This document shows positions 1-9,804 of a DNA stretch of 64,000 nucleotides, in pieces. The position numbers and the translations under genes were made by a program. The stretch is from Paralithodes platypus (lineage: Eukaryota > Arthropoda > Malacostraca > Decapoda > Lithodidae): the NCBI GenBank assembly GCA_032716605.1, contig CM064505.1:49269865-49333864 (forward strand), written 5' to 3'. Each line of letters starts with the position of its first letter. Position 1 is the stretch's first letter. The notes below the pieces were generated by a model, which was not told the DNA's origin, searched no databases, and was given only the letters and a program-made list of their open reading frames with translations.

Positions 1-731
1 ATGGGATGGTCTTGATTTAGCCGATGGCCCTGCTCAAAAAATCAGCTCCTACATTGTCCTTTCCCGACACATGTACAAGTCGTAACCTAAAGGACTGTAA
101 GCCCAGGGCCCACCGGAGTAGTCTGTCATTATTGCCCTTGAACTTTCTCAGGTATACTAAGGGTTTATGATCTACCTCTAGGATGAATTCTGCTCCCAAC
201 AAATAATATTTTAACCGGGTAACTCCAAACACAATTGCTAGACACTCTCTTTCAATGGTTGAATATCTACGTTCTCGATCTAGAAGCTTTCTACTGGCGT
301 ATGCAACTGGGAATGGTTTATTATCTACATATTGGAACAGAACTGCACCCAAACCATAACCTGAACAATCAGTACTAAGTACAAAAGGCAATGACAGGTC
401 AGGGAGTTTAAGAAGAGGGCCACTAGCTAGTACCGACTTCAGCTTCTCAAAACACTCCATTGACTCTGGACTCCACTCCAATGGTTCCTTTATCCCCTTC
501 CGTAACATATCTGACAAAGGTGAGGATAAGGAAGAAGCATGTTCAATGAAATTACGGTAGAACGATATCATACCTAGGAATGATCTCAGAGTTTTCTTGG
601 AGGAGGGAGGAGATACACAGAGTACTGTTTGCACCTTGTCATCAACAGGTCTTAGAGTCTGTCCGTCTAGAACGTACCCTAGATACTGAATGGAAGTGAA
701 CCCAAACTTACATTTTTCAGGTTTTACTGTC
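1..731 (-). mobile_element. Gypsy (Ty3-like) retrotransposon copy A, RNase H end, left of a BEL insertion
   Basis: This stretch is collinear with 18974-19712 (copy B) and carries the end of a Ty3/Gypsy pol on the minus strand. The BEL/Pao element at 732-17311 splits it; the pol sequence resumes at 17317. The undisturbed copy B reads straight across the same point (about 19712), which proves the interruption. The element continues to the left of the window, so its 3' LTR is not visible here. Confidence 0.9.
17..634 (-). pseudogene. Gypsy pol: RT thumb and RNase H (copy A)
   Basis: The 205 residues contain the RT thumb/connection (LRSFLGMISFYRNFIEHASS) followed by the Gypsy RNase H domain. The first catalytic Asp lies in LSTDCSGYGLGAVLFQ, the Glu in the ERRYSTIERECLAIVFG motif, and the middle and late Asp in VDHKPL and NVGADFLSR. 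The frame stops three codons after FLSR, so no integrase follows RNase H. Domain assignment is firm. The gene is partial because the RT palm was separated by the BEL insertion and lies at 17317-17609. Confidence 0.88.
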
Positions 732-1283
732 TGTCGTGAATCCTAGCTGTTATATATACCATAGTTTGAATTTCCTGGGTTCACGACAGCTGGTTCCTTT
801 TTGTTTATACGCATTACTTTATTTATCTTTGTGGATAAATATTACTGTGGTTGCACCAATTATATCTTAGTTTATTTTCCCTTATTATTTAATCACGGGG
901 GACGATATAGAACCCTTAAATATATTTTATATTGTCACGATAAAAGGGAATCTCACATTATCTCAGACACACTTGACACAGACTTCACCCGGCCAAGACA
1001 GACTGCCAGCTGCTGCCACATAACAACAAAACATCCTGATATTCACCTACCGACATGTCCATCACCTAAGCTACACTCTTTGCATCACAGCTAAGTTCCT
1101 TTAATACTAGAAGTACTTCATAGATATTACTGGGACTACGATAACCTACACATACATGTTTACAAGTTAGTCATACGCCAACCCGGTATCATTTTTATAG
1201 CCTAGGCTAATTCATCTTTCCAGGTTTAATTATTTAATTTATATCCATTTCTCCTCTATTCCCTAGGAATAATAAACAGGATA
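732..1283 (+). repeat. BEL/Pao 5' LTR
   Basis: Begins TGTCGTGAATCC and ends AAACAGGATA. It is nearly identical to 16768-17311, with small differences (a few bases in 975-1015 and near 1170). It contains a short inverted repeat of TGTCGTGAA/TTCACGACA near its start (732-789). The exact last base is uncertain by one because the TSD could also be read as ACTGTC. Confidence 0.88.
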
Positions 1284-1287
1284 TAAT

Positions 1288-1306
1288 TGGTGTCGTGTGA
1301 CCAGGA
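1288..1306 (+). other. Probable primer-binding site of the BEL element
   Basis: TGG at 1288-1290 starts the segment TGGTGTCGTGTGACCAGGA four bases after the 5' LTR, the expected place for a sequence complementary to the CCA end of a tRNA. The tRNA was not identified. Confidence 0.5.
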
Positions 1307-1928
1307 TACTGGGCCATCTGTTATATATTGATAAGAATTGGGGGGTATTAGGCCTGACTTGTCTGTCTTTGTGTAGAGCTGGGCGATTCAGTGGACAAAT
1401 GTTGAGGGGCGCATATGTCCGGGATTTTCCGCTGGACCGTCCAGTGCAGTTCTATAGACCAGGGGCAAGGGTGGACACTGTCAGGCAGACCTCAGCCTGG
1501 GTTAGATGTGCCAGGGAGCCGGAGGGTATTAGATAGGCTACTGAACAGAACGCATGCCTTCTTTGAGAAGGACAAGGCCGAGGAGGAGCAGTCGACGCAA
1601 TAGGCTAGATCTAAAGACTATGACGACGGCTGCGGCTGTTCCTCCTTCAGAGGAGTCGTGATCCTTCTTTCTCTTTCTTTTTCTTTGTAATTTGTTAAAA
1701 TTTAATATAGTAAAGTAAATATTGTAAAGTAGAGTAATATGACAGGGTAAATTTCCTTTTCTTTGATCATTTGTAAACTCACAGGGGGCACGGGATCTGC
1801 ATGCTTCAATTTGCTTGGTTGCTGTCGTCATCAATGTAAGTAGGTTAGCCTAGGCTTAGAATAGGTTAGCCTACAGTGACGATTAGTATTGTTGTTCCTT
1901 AAGCTTTAGTTACCGTAAATATTTAAGA

Positions 1929-3099
1929 ATGGAGGAGAAAATAAAGTCATTGCCGCGGTTCAGGGCCGCCAAGAAGGGAGGGATTACTAAGCTTACCTCT
2001 AATCTGTCTGAATTTATTGAACATGCTGCTATACTGCATGATGTAAGGGGTGTGAAAATCACTGTAGAAAAGGCCCTAGCTGATATCGAGTCGTATAGCA
2101 TAGAGTTGTATAGCTTATATTCAGATGATTAGTTAGAGGAGGAGATGGTGAAAGATATGCAGTATGTTAATCAAGTAAACAGTCAGTTAGCGGAGTTAGA
2201 TAGTGCTCTACAGACAACCACTACTGGTAGATCTCATGATAGTGCAGCAAGTAGGAAACAGAAGGGTATTAAGCTACCCTCCCTGAAGTTGCCAGTTTAT
2301 GACGGGGATCCAACACAGTGGGTGGGTTTCTGGGAGCTCTTTGATTGTAGTGTTCACTCCCAAACAGACTTAACTGACATTCAGAAATTTACGTATCTAA
2401 AGGGACAACTTAGTGGTGAGGCTCTACAAATTGTTAGTGGGTTTAGTTTGGTCGCTGCAAGTTATGAACCAGCGGTCACTATACTGAAAAACAGTTATGG
2501 TCAAAAGGATCGCATCAAAGCAGCTCACATAGCGAAACTGTGTAATCTCCCGCATCCTAGCCAGGAGGTCAGTGCTCTGAAAGATTTTTTCCGCGTCATT
2601 TGAGTGTGCGTTAGAGTCATTACGCTCTATGGATGTAACAGTAAGTGAAATGTGTGCAGTACTGTTGCATAGTAAACTTCCTAGTGCACTCTCTGAAGTG
2701 ATTAAGCGTGAATTAAAAGACAACTGGCTGGATGTGGATGAATATGTTCGTGTGTTTAAGACTGAAGTGTGCAATCTAGAAAGTAGACATAATCCCCTAG
2801 AACAGTTTGGGGCGACCACCACAGCAGCATATGCGGTGCATCAGAAACCCGATACCAAGCAGAAGTATGGATGTAAGTTGTGTTTAAAGACAGGACATTT
2901 TTGGGCAAAGTGTGCAAAATACAAGAACAGTCCCGCCAAGGCCAATAGAGCAAGGCAGTTGAAATTGTGCGTCGGGTGCCTGTCGTCAGAACATGGCAGC
3001 CAGAGGTGTACTAACCCTAAAATTAGGCCGTGCCGATTCTGCCAACAGAAACATTTTAATTATTTGTGTCCGACGCCACGCCTTGAACAAACTGGATAA
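1929..3099 (+). pseudogene. BEL/Pao gag (DUF1759 type) with three zinc knuckles, broken
   Basis: Three consecutive frames (1929-2132, 2145-2603, 2629-3099) read as one BEL gag. The first gives an N-terminal helical part. The second matches the DUF1759-type core (LPVYDGDPTQWVGFWELF, then KFTYLKGQLSGEA). The third ends in zinc knuckles: two CX2CX4HX4C (CKLCLKTGHFWAKC and CVGCLSSEHGSQRC) and one CX2CX3HX4C (CRFCQQKHFNYLC). A stop at 2130-2132, a frameshift near 2600 and an in-frame stop at 3097-3099 break it. After that stop the same frame stays open to the DIRS-1 insertion at 3155/3156. Gag would package the element RNA in cytoplasmic particles. Confidence 0.88.
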
Positions 3100-3155
3100 C
3101 CAGCAGCCCCTGAACCAACAGTGACCATGGCTGTGGCTTCGGGCCATAATGCAGT

Positions 3156-3465
3156 ATTTATTAGTGGCCCCTCCATCATTGACGAACATGCCTATTACAT
3201 AAGGCATCCTCTTCAAACACTAATCCGCCGTAGTTTGAATCTACCGCGCAGAGCATTTAAAAACTGAGGAGCCTTCATCATGAGCGCACGCGACCTCACT
3301 CATGGCTTCAGTCATTATGAATTGGGTTCTCACTACGAAAAAACTTCGTAAAAAATAAAAACAAAAAGAAAATAAGAATAACTATCCAATAAGCTTTCCA
3401 TCATATCGTGGATGTACTTGTGTGGATTTCTGACCAGACGCTGAATCAGGCGTCATTCCTCCTTC
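3156..3465 (+). repeat. DIRS-1 left inverted terminal repeat
   Basis: Reverse-complementary to 11510-11859 from about 3175 inward to 3465. The outermost bases differ between the two ends (left starts ATTTATTAGTGGCCCC). The missing end sequence is what the ICR stores. Confidence 0.92.
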
Positions 3466-5264
3466 TTTGCTCTGCGCTCAGCCTGCCCGGACGTACCTTT
3501 CAGGCTCCGCTGGTTCCGCATTCGTTGCGTCCCTAGTGAGTTTTTTCTCATTTGTTTACTCTAGGATGTATCGAGTAAGGTTAGGATAGGCGTAGCAGGA
3601 GTGTCCTGGGCTGGTTGCCCGCAGTGCAGTGTATTTTGGGTCGTATGTATGGGGCATCTATTTCGGATGTACCCTCGTGGTCCTGTTGTGGACACGTGAA
3701 CTTTTCACAGTTGTGTTAGTTGGTGATGCAGGCGGCTTTCATTACGCGTTAATTATTGCTGCCTTTTATCCTTCTGATGAGGTAAGCTGTGTGTTTGCTG
3801 ACGTTCCCAGCGTATTTTTCTTCACTTAGTGAAGTTTTTTCTGGGTCCGTGTCAGGCTTCCCGGGGTGGGAAGTTATCGCTTCGGTGGTGTGTTGGCGGT
3901 GGTTCCTGTTGTGATATTCCAGTGTGTGTTTATATTTCAACTATTTTCATGCCGTCTACCTAGGCCTAGCCAGCCGCTCGTAGCTTTGCCACATGTCTAG
4001 TGTTATTATTTATTTTATAAATATGCCCTACTGTGTCATGTGTATCCGGGTTTTAGTTGTGTATTGGCTAATTCCTCGGACTATATTTGTTTCCTGGTTT
4101 AGTTGTGTATTGGCTAATTCCACGGATTATGTTGTGACCTTGTTTGGTGTGTGTCTCTCCTCGTGTCGTATTGTTCAGATGGTGTCTGTTCAGGGTGGGG
4201 TTTGCCTTCCGGCGGGTTTTTTCTCGGTTTCACCATGAAAAATCCTGACCGATGAGCAGTGTTGGGCCACACGTGGTTTTTAACTCTGGCTGGTTCCCCG
4301 GCGTGGGGAGGTGTCTGTGGCTCTCCAGGACTGCGTCTCTGTGGGTGCCTGGTTTCAGGCCTCCTTTAAAATTCCCGGCGGGATGGCTGTACCCATCCTT
4401 ACATATATATTTAGATATATATAAAGAAACGACGTTCTTGAGAACACTCGTTTTTTATAGGTTTTTCTACCTGGTTTACGACAACCACATGGAAAACCTA
4501 GCTGTTGTTTAGGCGTTCCTCCCCGGCGATCTTTTACAAAGAAGTGGGGTCAGGAACTTGTGGGGTTAACTTTTAGACTTCTCACCCGGCGGGTGCACCT
4601 GAGCAGGGTGGGATAAAACGACTTAGGTCTCTTATAGTTAACCAATCCATTTGAGTGATACTCTGTGTATCGCTGCCTTTACTCTTACGGCGATTGAAGG
4701 ATCAGTGAGGTTTAACCAAATCGATTCCCACACCCGGCGGGTGCCCCTAAGTGGAGGAACTAAGGAATTTATAAACAAATTCAATTTCGATTAACCTTAA
4801 TTGGGTGATACTTTAAGTATCGCCGCCTTCTATTTTTACGACGATCGTTTGGGACAATTCGTTAAAAAATCAGATCTCGTATATTCCTGCCCTGGGCTAT
4901 TCTACTAAAATATTTCAAGGGCCGGCGTCTTTATGAGGGGGGGCTTTGTTACAAAATTGAATCTTGAGACAGTCACCACCTCCTACAGACTATAAGTGCC
5001 ATACTGGACCATTATATCAGAGGGTATTCTTCATGTTCTTTAGCTAAGAAGATTTGTTTAGCCTCTTTACACCCAGCCGCGTAGCGAGATGTGTTAGCTG
5101 TGTCTTTGCATCCCGTTACCCGGCGGGTTATTAACACTTGTATGCGAACACTTGGGTTAACCTTATGAGCATTAATTCCTGGAAATTTTTCTTTATTTTT
5201 CCAGAGCTGAGCTCCGGCGGACCAATACAGACCCGGCGGTAGTTTCCTCACACCAGTCTCTGTC
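3466..5264 (+). other. DIRS-1 leader, non-coding, with repeated CCCGGCGGG palindromes
   Basis: I see no convincing gene; the small frames here lack domain features. The palindrome CACCCGGCGGGTG occurs at 4583-4595 and 4731-4743, its core ACCCGGCGGGT at 5118-5128, and CCCGGCGGG near 4375. Variants lie at about 4209, 5215 and 5231. Two imperfect copies of a hairpin-bearing segment lie near 4650-4700 and 4805-4850 (GATACT...TATC followed by a ...ACGRCGAT arm). Promoter or packaging roles are possible but unproven. Confidence 0.6.
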
Positions 5265-7202
5265 ATGGCTAATGTGGCCCCAGTTTTTGCCCTGTGCATT
5301 ACCCCTACTTGCGCGGGTATCCCAATTTTTGCGCATACCCTTTGCATAAGGTGTGTTAGATGTCTAGACCGTTCAAGGGGTCTCTGGGTTACACTTAATT
5401 GTTCATTTTGCTCCCAATTAGCCAATAAAGTCCTGTGTGACAATGACAAGACCGCGGCGGTAGCGTTGAGAGAGGTCAGACAACAAATGTCGGCCTATAC
5501 TACCATTGTCGCACATAAGTCACTTCAATGTGACAACGTCCCACTTTGGGATAAGTTGCTGTCAGAGCACCCTCCCCCTAAACGTACCTCTAGAGTAACG
5601 GGTTTTAAGCCGACAGAGACTAGCCAGGGTTCTGTATCGTCTGTGGATACGTTTAAACGCCCGAGAGAGCCTACTCCCCCGGCAGCCACATCCTCGTCGC
5701 AGGCGAGATCGAGGTCAAGGTCACCCCTCAGACAGCGGTCTTCAAGTCGGGCCTCTTCCCCGGCTAGTAAGAAGTGTAAGACTGAAGCTTCCCCCAGTGG
5801 CCATGGTGGTGATTCTTCCAAACCTAGGTCTAGTTCGCGGTCACACCGTAGCCACAAATCCTCCAAAAAGGATTCCCATAAGAAGTCCTCTCGACATTCT
5901 ACTAAGTCTAGTGCATCTCATCGTACCTCTACACCTGAAAATGTTTCTGTTACAGCCTCAGAGTATAGTGAAGCGCCTGTCCCTAAACAAGATTTACCTA
6001 TTGATATTTTAACCCTAGAAACGGAAAGTTCAGGAAATTCAATAATTGAGAATGTTTCAGACTCTCAAGAGAGCGTAGGCCAGAGCCTCGGTGTTTGGCG
6101 GTTTGCTCAGCCAGGGTCTGACCATCCACGTCCGACTCATACGAGTCACACAGTAGCCGATGTCCACAGGGACGCGGCGACCCCATCCTCTATCCCTGAT
6201 TTATCTTGGAAACAAGGTGCCCCTGCCTCGGCGGGGTCTTCTCAGGAGGATCGGGAGGAACAAGATGAAGTGTCATTAATTTCAGATAGGGAGGGACAAG
6301 GGTCAGGCTCAGGCCTGGACGCCGCCCATGATAATACTGATTCACCTGAAAGTTCTGCATCTAACCAGTTTGTTACAGCACAAGAAATTGATGGGTTACT
6401 TACTCATGCTCTATCAAAATTCTTTAATCAACAACGAGAAAACCCCACAATGGACTTGGGGGCTCCCTTGACAAGTTCTGCGGTACGGCCTCTGATAACG
6501 TCAATCGATTTATCTAAGATTCCTAACCCTCCTACTCTGTCACCGGCAGGGAGCTCTAAGCCAGCTACGGCGGCATTCACTACGTCAAATGTCAGGGTCA
6601 TTACGGATGTTAATCCACCCCCTCTAGACAAAGCGCCTCTTAGAAAGGTAGCTATGCCCCTGCTTTATGGGCCAGACGAGTCATGGGTCCCTTTGAACCC
6701 CTCTAAGCCAGAGCTTGCCCAGCCTACCTTGTCAGGGGAACTCCCGGTACCACGTGAGTGGTTTATCCAGGGAAATAAGTCTAAGAAATTAAGGGCATTG
6801 GATGCCTTGGGTAATGTTTTGGACGTAAATATCAAGGCTATACCTAGTTATTATCATCAGGATTATTTTGTTTATGCATCTAAGCCTGCTTTACCCCCTG
6901 CCTCAGCTTCAAAACTTTTTTCAGACTGGTCTAAGCTGGATGGGTTTAATGATATTAAGGCTCTGTCGGCTCTTACTCCTGAACTAGATTTACAGACCGT
7001 CACAGACGAGACAGCTAATCCAGTGTTGAAGGTGGGACAGTTGGGACCAGGACCTTGGGTGGATTGGGAGGTAGAGGCTCAAAACTTTGCAACCACTTTC
7101 ACTTCTAAATCTTCCCACCAGATCCCTCAGGATACACATTCATGGTTCTCCATGCCGGTAGGTTCTGCCGGCGGAGTTCCGTCAGCTTTATTTCCTTTTT
7201 AG
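5265..7202 (+). CDS. DIRS-1 gag-like protein, N-terminal and central part
   Basis: 645 residues. The N-terminus (about residues 8-70) is rich in Cys (CITPTC, CIRCVRC, CSFC) and may bind metal. It is followed by a serine/arginine-rich stretch (about 145-225, e.g. RSRSRSPLRQRSSSR), an acidic/serine region, and a folded-looking C-terminal part. It lies just upstream of RT, as in other DIRS elements, whose first ORF is gag-like. The frame stops with TAG at 7200-7202, while the homologous protein clearly continues in the -1 frame (7142-7873). The break is at the T-run in CCTTTTTAG, most simply a one-base loss. Programmed frameshifting is less likely because the canonical slippery heptamer is not complete. 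Confidence 0.8.
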   Translation: MANVAPVFALCITPTCAGIPIFAHTLCIRCVRCLDRSRGLWVTLNCSFCSQLANKVLCDNDKTAAVALREVRQQMSAYTTIVAHKSLQCDNVPLWDKLLSEHPPPKRTSRVTGFKPTETSQGSVSSVDTFKRPREPTPPAATSSSQARSRSRSPLRQRSSSRASSPASKKCKTEASPSGHGGDSSKPRSSSRSHRSHKSSKKDSHKKSSRHSTKSSASHRTSTPENVSVTASEYSEAPVPKQDLPIDILTLETESSGNSIIENVSDSQESVGQSLGVWRFAQPGSDHPRPTHTSHTVADVHRDAATPSSIPDLSWKQGAPASAGSSQEDREEQDEVSLISDREGQGSGSGLDAAHDNTDSPESSASNQFVTAQEIDGLLTHALSKFFNQQRENPTMDLGAPLTSSAVRPLITSIDLSKIPNPPTLSPAGSSKPATAAFTTSNVRVITDVNPPPLDKAPLRKVAMPLLYGPDESWVPLNPSKPELAQPTLSGELPVPREWFIQGNKSKKLRALDALGNVLDVNIKAIPSYYHQDYFVYASKPALPPASASKLFSDWSKLDGFNDIKALSALTPELDLQTVTDETANPVLKVGQLGPGPWVDWEVEAQNFATTFTSKSSHQIPQDTHSWFSMPVGSAGGVPSALFPF

Positions 7203-7873
7203 CTGCCCCTAAGATTAATCTTTGTGAACTAAAGGAACCATTCACTACCCCTACCCCTTCTCACCTAGACAGAGAATTTAGGCTAAGGGGAAAAGCTTTC
7301 CGCCTGTTTTCACAGTACATAGTTTCTCAACAGGTGGCTAAGTCTTTACTCAGGTCTACTCAGGCAATCGCAGACGCGGATGCTCGAAGATCAGTTGAGT
7401 TATCCCGGCGTCTGATTCTTCAGTCGTCGATTCAATCCTTAGGTGACATACGCACAGCCTTACTTGAGGCGGTGCGAGCACGACAGGATCTTAGGATGTC
7501 ATTAGTTCGCAAGCTGCCTGATCGCATTGCTAACCAGGTGGTAATGTCCCCAGTACTTACACCTTCTTTAATGTCCCCTGATGTATGGCGAACAGTGTTT
7601 AACATGGCACAGGCCGTGAAGCACAGTCCCGCACAGGCTAAGAAACCCGCATTTAACTTCCCCAAACCTAAGCCTCCTACTAAAGCTCAGCCAGGGGGTT
7701 CTAAGCCGTTTCTTCCGCCTAAGTCCTCCCAATCCCCCCTGGGTCAGTTCAGGCATAGACAGAGAGGGTTTTCAGGACAGAGGGGACGCGGCCAGTATAA
7801 GCCGGGGCAGGGCCAGTCTTCGGCCCACACCAGCCAGCCGGCGAAGCGTCCAACACCACCAAACCCACCATAA
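7142..7873 (+). CDS. DIRS-1 gag-like protein, C-terminal part (-1 frame)
   Basis: The useful part starts near 7199 (LAAPKINLCELKEPF) and continues the protein encoded at 5265-7202. It has a helical region with many Arg/Leu (residues about 50-150) and a basic Pro/Gly/Gln-rich tail (GQRGRGQYKPGQGQSS) that could bind nucleic acid. The same block, including the ...IRTALLEAVRARQDLRMSL segment, aligns with DIRS-2 near 34480-34650, which supports it as a real gag domain. It ends 27 nt before the RT frame. Confidence 0.78.
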   Translation: MVLHAGRFCRRSSVSFISFLAAPKINLCELKEPFTTPTPSHLDREFRLRGKAFRLFSQYIVSQQVAKSLLRSTQAIADADARRSVELSRRLILQSSIQSLGDIRTALLEAVRARQDLRMSLVRKLPDRIANQVVMSPVLTPSLMSPDVWRTVFNMAQAVKHSPAQAKKPAFNFPKPKPPTKAQPGGSKPFLPPKSSQSPLGQFRHRQRGFSGQRGRGQYKPGQGQSSAHTSQPAKRPTPPNPP

Positions 7874-7899
7874 AAAAACTAAAGTCTTTCTCACTCCCA

Positions 7900-9804
7900 G
7901 TGCCTATCTTAGAGCCGGAGGAACCGAGGGAAGTACAGCCGGCGAACCCTTGTCTGCTAACTGGGTCGTTCCGAACGTGTCACCAAGCATGGCCGTTAAA
8001 AACCTGGGCACGGATGGTGGCACGCAAAGGCATCACTTGGCAGTGGCTCCGGCGACCTCGCTTACGTCAGCCGACAACGGCAAATTGTGTTTCATTAGAG
8101 GTGGAGTTGCTGGTCCAGGAGATGATTGCCAAGAATGTCATCATCCCGGTCCCTCCAGATTACCCTGTATTCACGTCAAAACTGTTTTTGGTTCCCAAAC
8201 GGGACAGCGTTCAGATGAGGCCGGTCGTAGACCTGTCTTATCTGAATCTTCACATTTACAACGAGTCTTTCAGAATGTTAACAGTTCATCAAATCAGGCT
8301 AACACTTCCGCCGGGTGGCTGGATGTGTTCACTAGACCTGACAGACGCCTATTGGCACGTGTCGGTCAACAAAAGATTTCAAAGGTTTCTGGCCTTGAGG
8401 ATCAGGCACCAAAATTTTGTTTTTCAGAGGATGCCGTTCGGTTTGAACCTAGCACCTCGATTATTCACGAAACTAGTCCGGCAAGCCCTGATGCCGTTGT
8501 TAAAACAGGGAATCAGAGTGTTGTGGTATCTAGACGACTGGCTGGTGGTGGCAGAGACACAACAATTATGCATAAAACATGTCAATATCATTTTAAATCA
8601 TGTCAAAACTCTAGGCTTCAAGGTAAAGCTGGTAAAGTCAAACCTTGTTCCCTCAAGAGTAATTCAGTGGATAGGGCTGGTCTGGGACACCGCCGCTCTC
8701 ACTCTGAGTCAGAGTGTGGACAATCGCAACAGGTTTCGCAGGAAACTGTTCAGGTTTCTTCACAGTCTGACTACGACACGAAGAGTCTGGGAGTCTCTGG
8801 TCGGCTCTCTCAACTGGATTCAGCTAACTGTCAAGTTGGGCCGGTTGAAAGTAAAACGATTAATATTGGAAGGCAACAAATATTTCCCACTCTTACCGGC
8901 GGGAAAATTATGGCCCATACCAAAATTAATCCACACCTTACTAGCGGTCTGGGCGAAGAGGGAAACATTGCACTCAATCATGTCATGGACCTCTCCTCCT
9001 CCAACGGTATGGGTAGACACGGATGCGTCAGGCACCATAGGGTGGGGATTTCAGTCAAATCAGGGGCACCAGGGTCAGGGACTTTGGTCCCACTTAGAAA
9101 TCTCTCACATAAATGTCAAAGAGTTACTAGTCCCCTTGTATTTCCTTCAGGCTCACGGCCCGGCGTTACGGGGCAAGTCAGTGGCCTTCAGAATGGACAA
9201 TCTGAATGCAGTTCACTGTATTCAGAAACAAGGGTCAACGAGGTCAAGGAAGTTGCTACTCGTGTCGGAAGAGATTTTTGTTCTAGCCACCAGTCTAGAT
9301 ATTTATCTTCACGCATCTTATCTCCCAGGCGTAGCGAACGTCTGGGCAGACGCTCTGTCCCGGAGACAGAGCACGACAGTAGAATGGGAGCTCAAGCAAC
9401 CCATTTTCGACCTAATGATTGCGGAGCTCTCCCATCCACAAGTGGATCTTTTTGCGTCCGAGGAGACTCACAAGCTCCCTCTATACCTCACCCGCCGGGC
9501 GATAACGCCGGCAGGGGGGCCAGACGCCCTAGTGACAGACTGGAACAGATGGAGCTCCATCTATCTGTTTCCGCCGCCAGATGCGTCACTAATGTGCCAC
9601 GTAGTGAACAAACTACGAGTTTATCGAGGCTTAGTCTCGCTAATCGCGCCCCTGTGGCCGGCGCAGGTGTGGTACCAGCAGTTAATAATGTGGTGCCCGG
9701 ACCCGGTATCGCTCCCGGTCGGGTACTTCCACTTAGACACGATTGGCAACCTAGAGACCTCGCTGACTTTTGCATTATGGACATTCAGGAGGCCAAGTGG
9801 CTAG
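7900..9804 (+). CDS. DIRS-1 pol: reverse transcriptase, RNase H and Dam-like methyltransferase region
   Basis: 634 residues, uninterrupted. The RT palm has LDLTDAY (145-151) and the catalytic YLDDWL (from 210). RNase H carries the expected acidic residues D373 (WVDTDAS), E408 (VKELL), D433 (MDNLNA) and D484 (WADALSR). After it comes the segment typical of DIRS1-group elements and related to phage N6-adenine methyltransferases: VDLFAS (D516), DALVTDW and FPPPDASL (from 558). All key residues are present, so this copy could copy RNA to DNA. The first ATG at 7900 is taken as start. The enzyme would use the DIRS RNA to make a circular DNA intermediate. Confidence 0.93.
   Translation: MPILEPEEPREVQPANPCLLTGSFRTCHQAWPLKTWARMVARKGITWQWLRRPRLRQPTTANCVSLEVELLVQEMIAKNVIIPVPPDYPVFTSKLFLVPKRDSVQMRPVVDLSYLNLHIYNESFRMLTVHQIRLTLPPGGWMCSLDLTDAYWHVSVNKRFQRFLALRIRHQNFVFQRMPFGLNLAPRLFTKLVRQALMPLLKQGIRVLWYLDDWLVVAETQQLCIKHVNIILNHVKTLGFKVKLVKSNLVPSRVIQWIGLVWDTAALTLSQSVDNRNRFRRKLFRFLHSLTTTRRVWESLVGSLNWIQLTVKLGRLKVKRLILEGNKYFPLLPAGKLWPIPKLIHTLLAVWAKRETLHSIMSWTSPPPTVWVDTDASGTIGWGFQSNQGHQGQGLWSHLEISHINVKELLVPLYFLQAHGPALRGKSVAFRMDNLNAVHCIQKQGSTRSRKLLLVSEEIFVLATSLDIYLHASYLPGVANVWADALSRRQSTTVEWELKQPIFDLMIAELSHPQVDLFASEETHKLPLYLTRRAITPAGGPDALVTDWNRWSSIYLFPPPDASLMCHVVNKLRVYRGLVSLIAPLWPAQVWYQQLIMWCPDPVSLPVGYFHLDTIGNLETSLTFALWTFRRPSG
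7950..9776 (+). other. Second frame open throughout the RT gene, joined to the recombinase
   Basis: The recombinase frame stays open from 7950 to 10757 (935 codons), so about 600 codons overlap RT in another frame. The overlapping part is Ser/Gly/Arg-rich with no domain I recognise. Large overlaps between RT and recombinase ORFs are established for DIRS elements. Whether this part is translated here is unknown. Confidence 0.55.

Noticed and set aside
1297..1536. Short frames in the BEL leader as genes
   Set aside because: They lie between PBS and gag, lack domains, and overlap each other in two frames.
3629..4512. Three small frames in the DIRS-1 leader
   Set aside because: No domain features; region dominated by palindromes and hairpin repeats.
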